From assembly GCF_000220175.1 (NCBI RefSeq), contig NZ_AFPU01000001.1:1089512-1153511 (forward strand): 64,000 nucleotides of DNA, in the 5' to 3' direction. The notes beneath the pieces were generated by a model, which saw only the letters and a program-made list of their open reading frames with translations, was not told where the DNA came from and searched no databases. This DNA is from Nitrosarchaeum koreense MY1. Lineage in GTDB: Archaea > Thermoproteota > Nitrososphaeria > Nitrososphaerales > Nitrosopumilaceae. Position numbers and translations under genes: made by a program. Of this stretch, positions 61,828 to 64,000 are shown piece by piece (position 1 is the first letter of the stretch; each line of letters opens with the position of its first letter).

Positions 61828-62790
61828 TTAACCCTTGACAGAATAAGCTTTTTCGTCAATTACTTTCCGTAGTACAGCAATATGCTCAGGATTTGTCCCG
61901 CAACAACCTCCAATAATTCGAACCTTTTTGTATTGTTTAAGAAAATCACCTAACAATTCACCCATCTTTTGAGGAGTCATTTTGTAAACTGCTTGTCCAC
62001 CTTGATTTTCAGGCATGCCAGCATTTGGTACCACCAGTAAATTATGCTCATTTTGCTCATCAAGCCATCTAACACTTGGAGTCATTTCAGCTGGACCAGT
62101 AGAACAATTCAAACCAAAAACATCAATCCCCATATCAGATACGGTGGTATATGCAGCTTGAATATTTGTTCCAAGTAACATTTTTCCATATTGATCTAAA
62201 GTAGTATTTGCAATAATCGGAACTTTTTTTCCAGTTTTCTTCATTGCATTATGACATGCCTCAATTACAAGTTTAACTTCCAAAATATCTTGACTTGTCT
62301 CAATTAAGAGAGCATCAACTCCTCCAAGAATCAAACCTTCTGCTTGTAATTCAAATGCATTTCTAATTTCACCTAGAGGTTTTTGTCCTAAATCAGGATC
62401 GTTTGAGCTTGGAAGATAACCAGATGGACCCATTGAACCAATTACATATCGAGGTTTGTCAGTATATTCTGAACAAACTTCAACTGCTAATTGTGCTATT
62501 TTTTTATTAAACTCTATTGTTTGATCACCAAAACCATATTCATCCAATTTAATTTTGTTTGAGCCAAATGAATTAGTTTCAATGCAATCAGAACCTGCAT
62601 CCAAATAATTTTTATGAATTTTTTTTATCCAATCAGGATGAGTGATAACTAAACCATCGTTAAACCCATCTTGATTATTTGGAAAATCTTCAGGTTTAGG
62701 ATTATATTTTTGAATCTCTGTTCCCATTGCCCCATCAAAAAGCAATATTCTATTTTGTAATGCAGTAAGAAACGGTTCTTTTTGTACCAA
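61828..62790 (-). CDS. metH: Methionine synthase, homocysteine-methyltransferase part (split MetH)
   Basis: This 320-residue protein is the N-terminal domain of MetH. It has RILLFDGAMGTEIQKYN, the zinc ligands in NCSTGP and GGCCGTNPEHI near the end. It starts at TTG 62790. Together with the large second gene 32 bp downstream, it supplies a complete B12-dependent methionine synthase as two chains. Confidence 0.93.
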   Translation of the reverse strand: MVQKEPFLTALQNRILLFDGAMGTEIQKYNPKPEDFPNNQDGFNDGLVITHPDWIKKIHKNYLDAGSDCIETNSFGSNKIKLDEYGFGDQTIEFNKKIAQLAVEVCSEYTDKPRYVIGSMGPSGYLPSSNDPDLGQKPLGEIRNAFELQAEGLILGGVDALLIETSQDILEVKLVIEACHNAMKKTGKKVPIIANTTLDQYGKMLLGTNIQAAYTTVSDMGIDVFGLNCSTGPAEMTPSVRWLDEQNEHNLLVVPNAGMPENQGGQAVYKMTPQKMGELLGDFLKQYKKVRIIGGCCGTNPEHIAVLRKVIDEKAYSVKG

Positions 62791-62824
62791 TTATTTTTAA
62801 AATGTCCAAGTACAGTTTAACTCT

Positions 62825-62843
62825 TTTGAGAAAAACCCTCAAA
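62825..62843. repeat. Short hairpin in the metH leader region
   Basis: TTTGAG (62825-62830) and CTCAAA (62838-62843) are complementary with a 7-nt loop. They lie upstream of the metH start at 62790, in the gap between metH and the MFS gene. This may be a regulatory site, but the stem is short. Confidence 0.3.
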
Positions 62844-62900
62844 GAATAGGGGGTTAATCCGTATATTGAAATTAGGTGAAATGAAGTTTCTAATACATTT

Positions 62901-64000
62901 ATGCAAAATATTCAATTAAACAATCTAGTTCGTAGTGCGACATTTTTTCAACATGCAGGAATCTCGATGGTTTTTGTATTCATGCCATTGATTGCAAAAG
63001 GAGTCACAAGTTCTATTTTTGAGATTGGTTTGATCATAGCATCATTTAGCTTTGCACAAATATTATCAGAAATTTATTTTGGCAGACATTCAGATAAGAA
63101 AGGAACTAGGCTCAAATTTATCAGAATTGGCTTTATTGGATGCGCTATTACCTTTGGTCTACACTATTTTGCAGACGATATAACATTGCTATTTCTAGTA
63201 AGAATTGCTGCAGGTGTTGCAAGCGGCATTATGATTCCAGCCATGATTGCCTATACCTATGAGGCAAATATTGAAAAGAGAAGAGCTGCAACTGTAATCT
63301 CATTTCATGCATTAGGATGGCTTGCAGGAATTGCAGCTGCAGGTCTTGCAAGTGATCTAAAGTTACTTTTCATGATGAGTGCTGCATCGTTTACAATTGG
63401 ATTAATTTTTACATTTAAAATGCCAAACCCGGTGCAAGAAAAGGAAATAGAACCAGGTACAACAAAAAAAGTTATTTCAAAAAATAAATTTCTGTTTACA
63501 TCATTATTACTAAGACATGTTGGAGCTGCTGCAGTATGGACTATATTTCCAATAATGTTAATGGAAAAATTAGGAGCAGAACTTTATCAAGTATCAATTG
63601 TATATGTTGCAAACACGTTGACTGCATTTATCCTGATGAATTTAATGGCAAGCAAAATCAAAATTTCAAATGTAACTAAATTTAAGATGGGCATAGGTTG
63701 TACAACATTTGTATTTGTGGGATTATCAATAATTACAGAATGGTGGATGGCAATGCCATTTATGGCACTTGTTGGAGGAACTTGGGCATTTTTATTTATT
63801 GGAGGAAACTTTCATCTTATGGATAACAATCCTCGTTCTACATCAACTGGAATATTCAGTTCAACAATATCAATCGCTACTGTAATCGGTCCTGTAATTG
63901 GAGGAAGTATTGCATTCGTATTTGATTATATTGCAGTGATGTATTTTGCCATAGCAGTAATCATTGTTGGATTTGTAGTGTCTCTAAAAATAAAAGCTGA
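62901..64000 (+). CDS. MFS transporter (C-terminus cut by window edge)
   Basis: From ATG 62901 (MQNIQLNNLVRSATFFQHAG) this 366-residue fragment has about ten or more membrane helices with the MFS loop motif GRHSDKKGTRLKFIR between helices 2 and 3. The first half ends in PNPVQEKEIEPGTTKKVIS, typical of the central MFS loop. It is probably an exporter or nutrient permease; the substrate is not visible. Confidence 0.88.
   Translation, partial: MQNIQLNNLVRSATFFQHAGISMVFVFMPLIAKGVTSSIFEIGLIIASFSFAQILSEIYFGRHSDKKGTRLKFIRIGFIGCAITFGLHYFADDITLLFLVRIAAGVASGIMIPAMIAYTYEANIEKRRAATVISFHALGWLAGIAAAGLASDLKLLFMMSAASFTIGLIFTFKMPNPVQEKEIEPGTTKKVISKNKFLFTSLLLRHVGAAAVWTIFPIMLMEKLGAELYQVSIVYVANTLTAFILMNLMASKIKISNVTKFKMGIGCTTFVFVGLSIITEWWMAMPFMALVGGTWAFLFIGGNFHLMDNNPRSTSTGIFSSTISIATVIGPVIGGSIAFVFDYIAVMYFAIAVIIVGFVVSLKIKA

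Overview
The window is about 64 kb of AT-rich archaeal chromosome. It matches an ammonia-oxidising thaumarchaeon (Nitrososphaerota) of the Nitrosopumilus type. Supporting genes are archaeal or thaumarchaeal in kind: a two-domain archaeal NirK, PEFG-CTERM surface proteins, many plastocyanin-like copper proteins, a NurA-HerA-Mre11-Rad50 operon, archaeal L15e/L31e/L39e, Rpo7 and Spt4, aEF1B, a Cdc48 ATPase, DUF359 dephospho-CoA kinase, e-MtaB and a degenerate FtsZ homologue. Several genes start on TTG or GTG with a TATA-like box about 25-30 nt upstream, as expected for leaderless archaeal transcripts. I found no tRNA, rRNA, CRISPR array or intact insertion sequence.

Layout. 1-6 kb is accessory and surface-related: a cut-off Kazal/metallo-beta-lactamase exoprotein, the CbtAB cobalt transporter, zinc-finger microproteins (one frameshifted), a PEFG-CTERM protein, a hairpin-forming inverted repeat and a secreted protein with W-rich modules. 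6-11 kb is a redox-stress group (FMN reductase, phasin-like protein, HxlR regulator, pirin, nitroreductase, zinc alcohol dehydrogenase) with TAGT/ACTA dyads near two promoters. 11-16 kb holds small, mostly lineage-specific genes. 16-23 kb is translation and protein quality control (TruD, Pth2, aEF1B, Cdc48) plus a geranylgeranyl reductase. 23-27 kb has heme O synthase, a membrane cupredoxin, a JAMM protease, a Dps ferritin and small proteins. 27-36 kb has the H+-pyrophosphatase, a SprT-like protein, dephospho-CoA kinase, Mrp, Rpo7-Spt4 and the NAD genes nadC, nadA and nadX. 36-44 kb has two surface proteins and the nurA-herA-mre11-rad50 operon. 44-50 kb has a large Kazal/cupredoxin exoprotein, a HEAT protein, a thioredoxin-fold protein, micro-ORFs, a CFI-box protein and L15e. 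50-57 kb has SerA, NirK, a fumarase/aspartase, e-MtaB and the FtsZ homologue. 57-64 kb has L31e-L39e, a Nudix hydrolase, a methylene-THF reductase, a methionine synthase split over two genes, and a cut-off MFS transporter.

The genes fit a small autotroph relying on copper electron carriers (NirK, several cupredoxin domains, heme O synthase), on cobalt/B12 (CbtAB plus B12-dependent MetH), on pyrophosphate-driven proton pumping and on de novo NAD synthesis from aspartate. No clearly new multi-gene system stands out. The best leads are the degenerate FtsZ homologue, the repeat-tailed L31e, the Kazal fusion exoproteins, the shared W-rich secreted module, the inverted-repeat element at 4.8-4.9 kb, the perfect 107-bp internal duplication in a zinc-ribbon gene and the promoter dyads of the redox and Dps genes.
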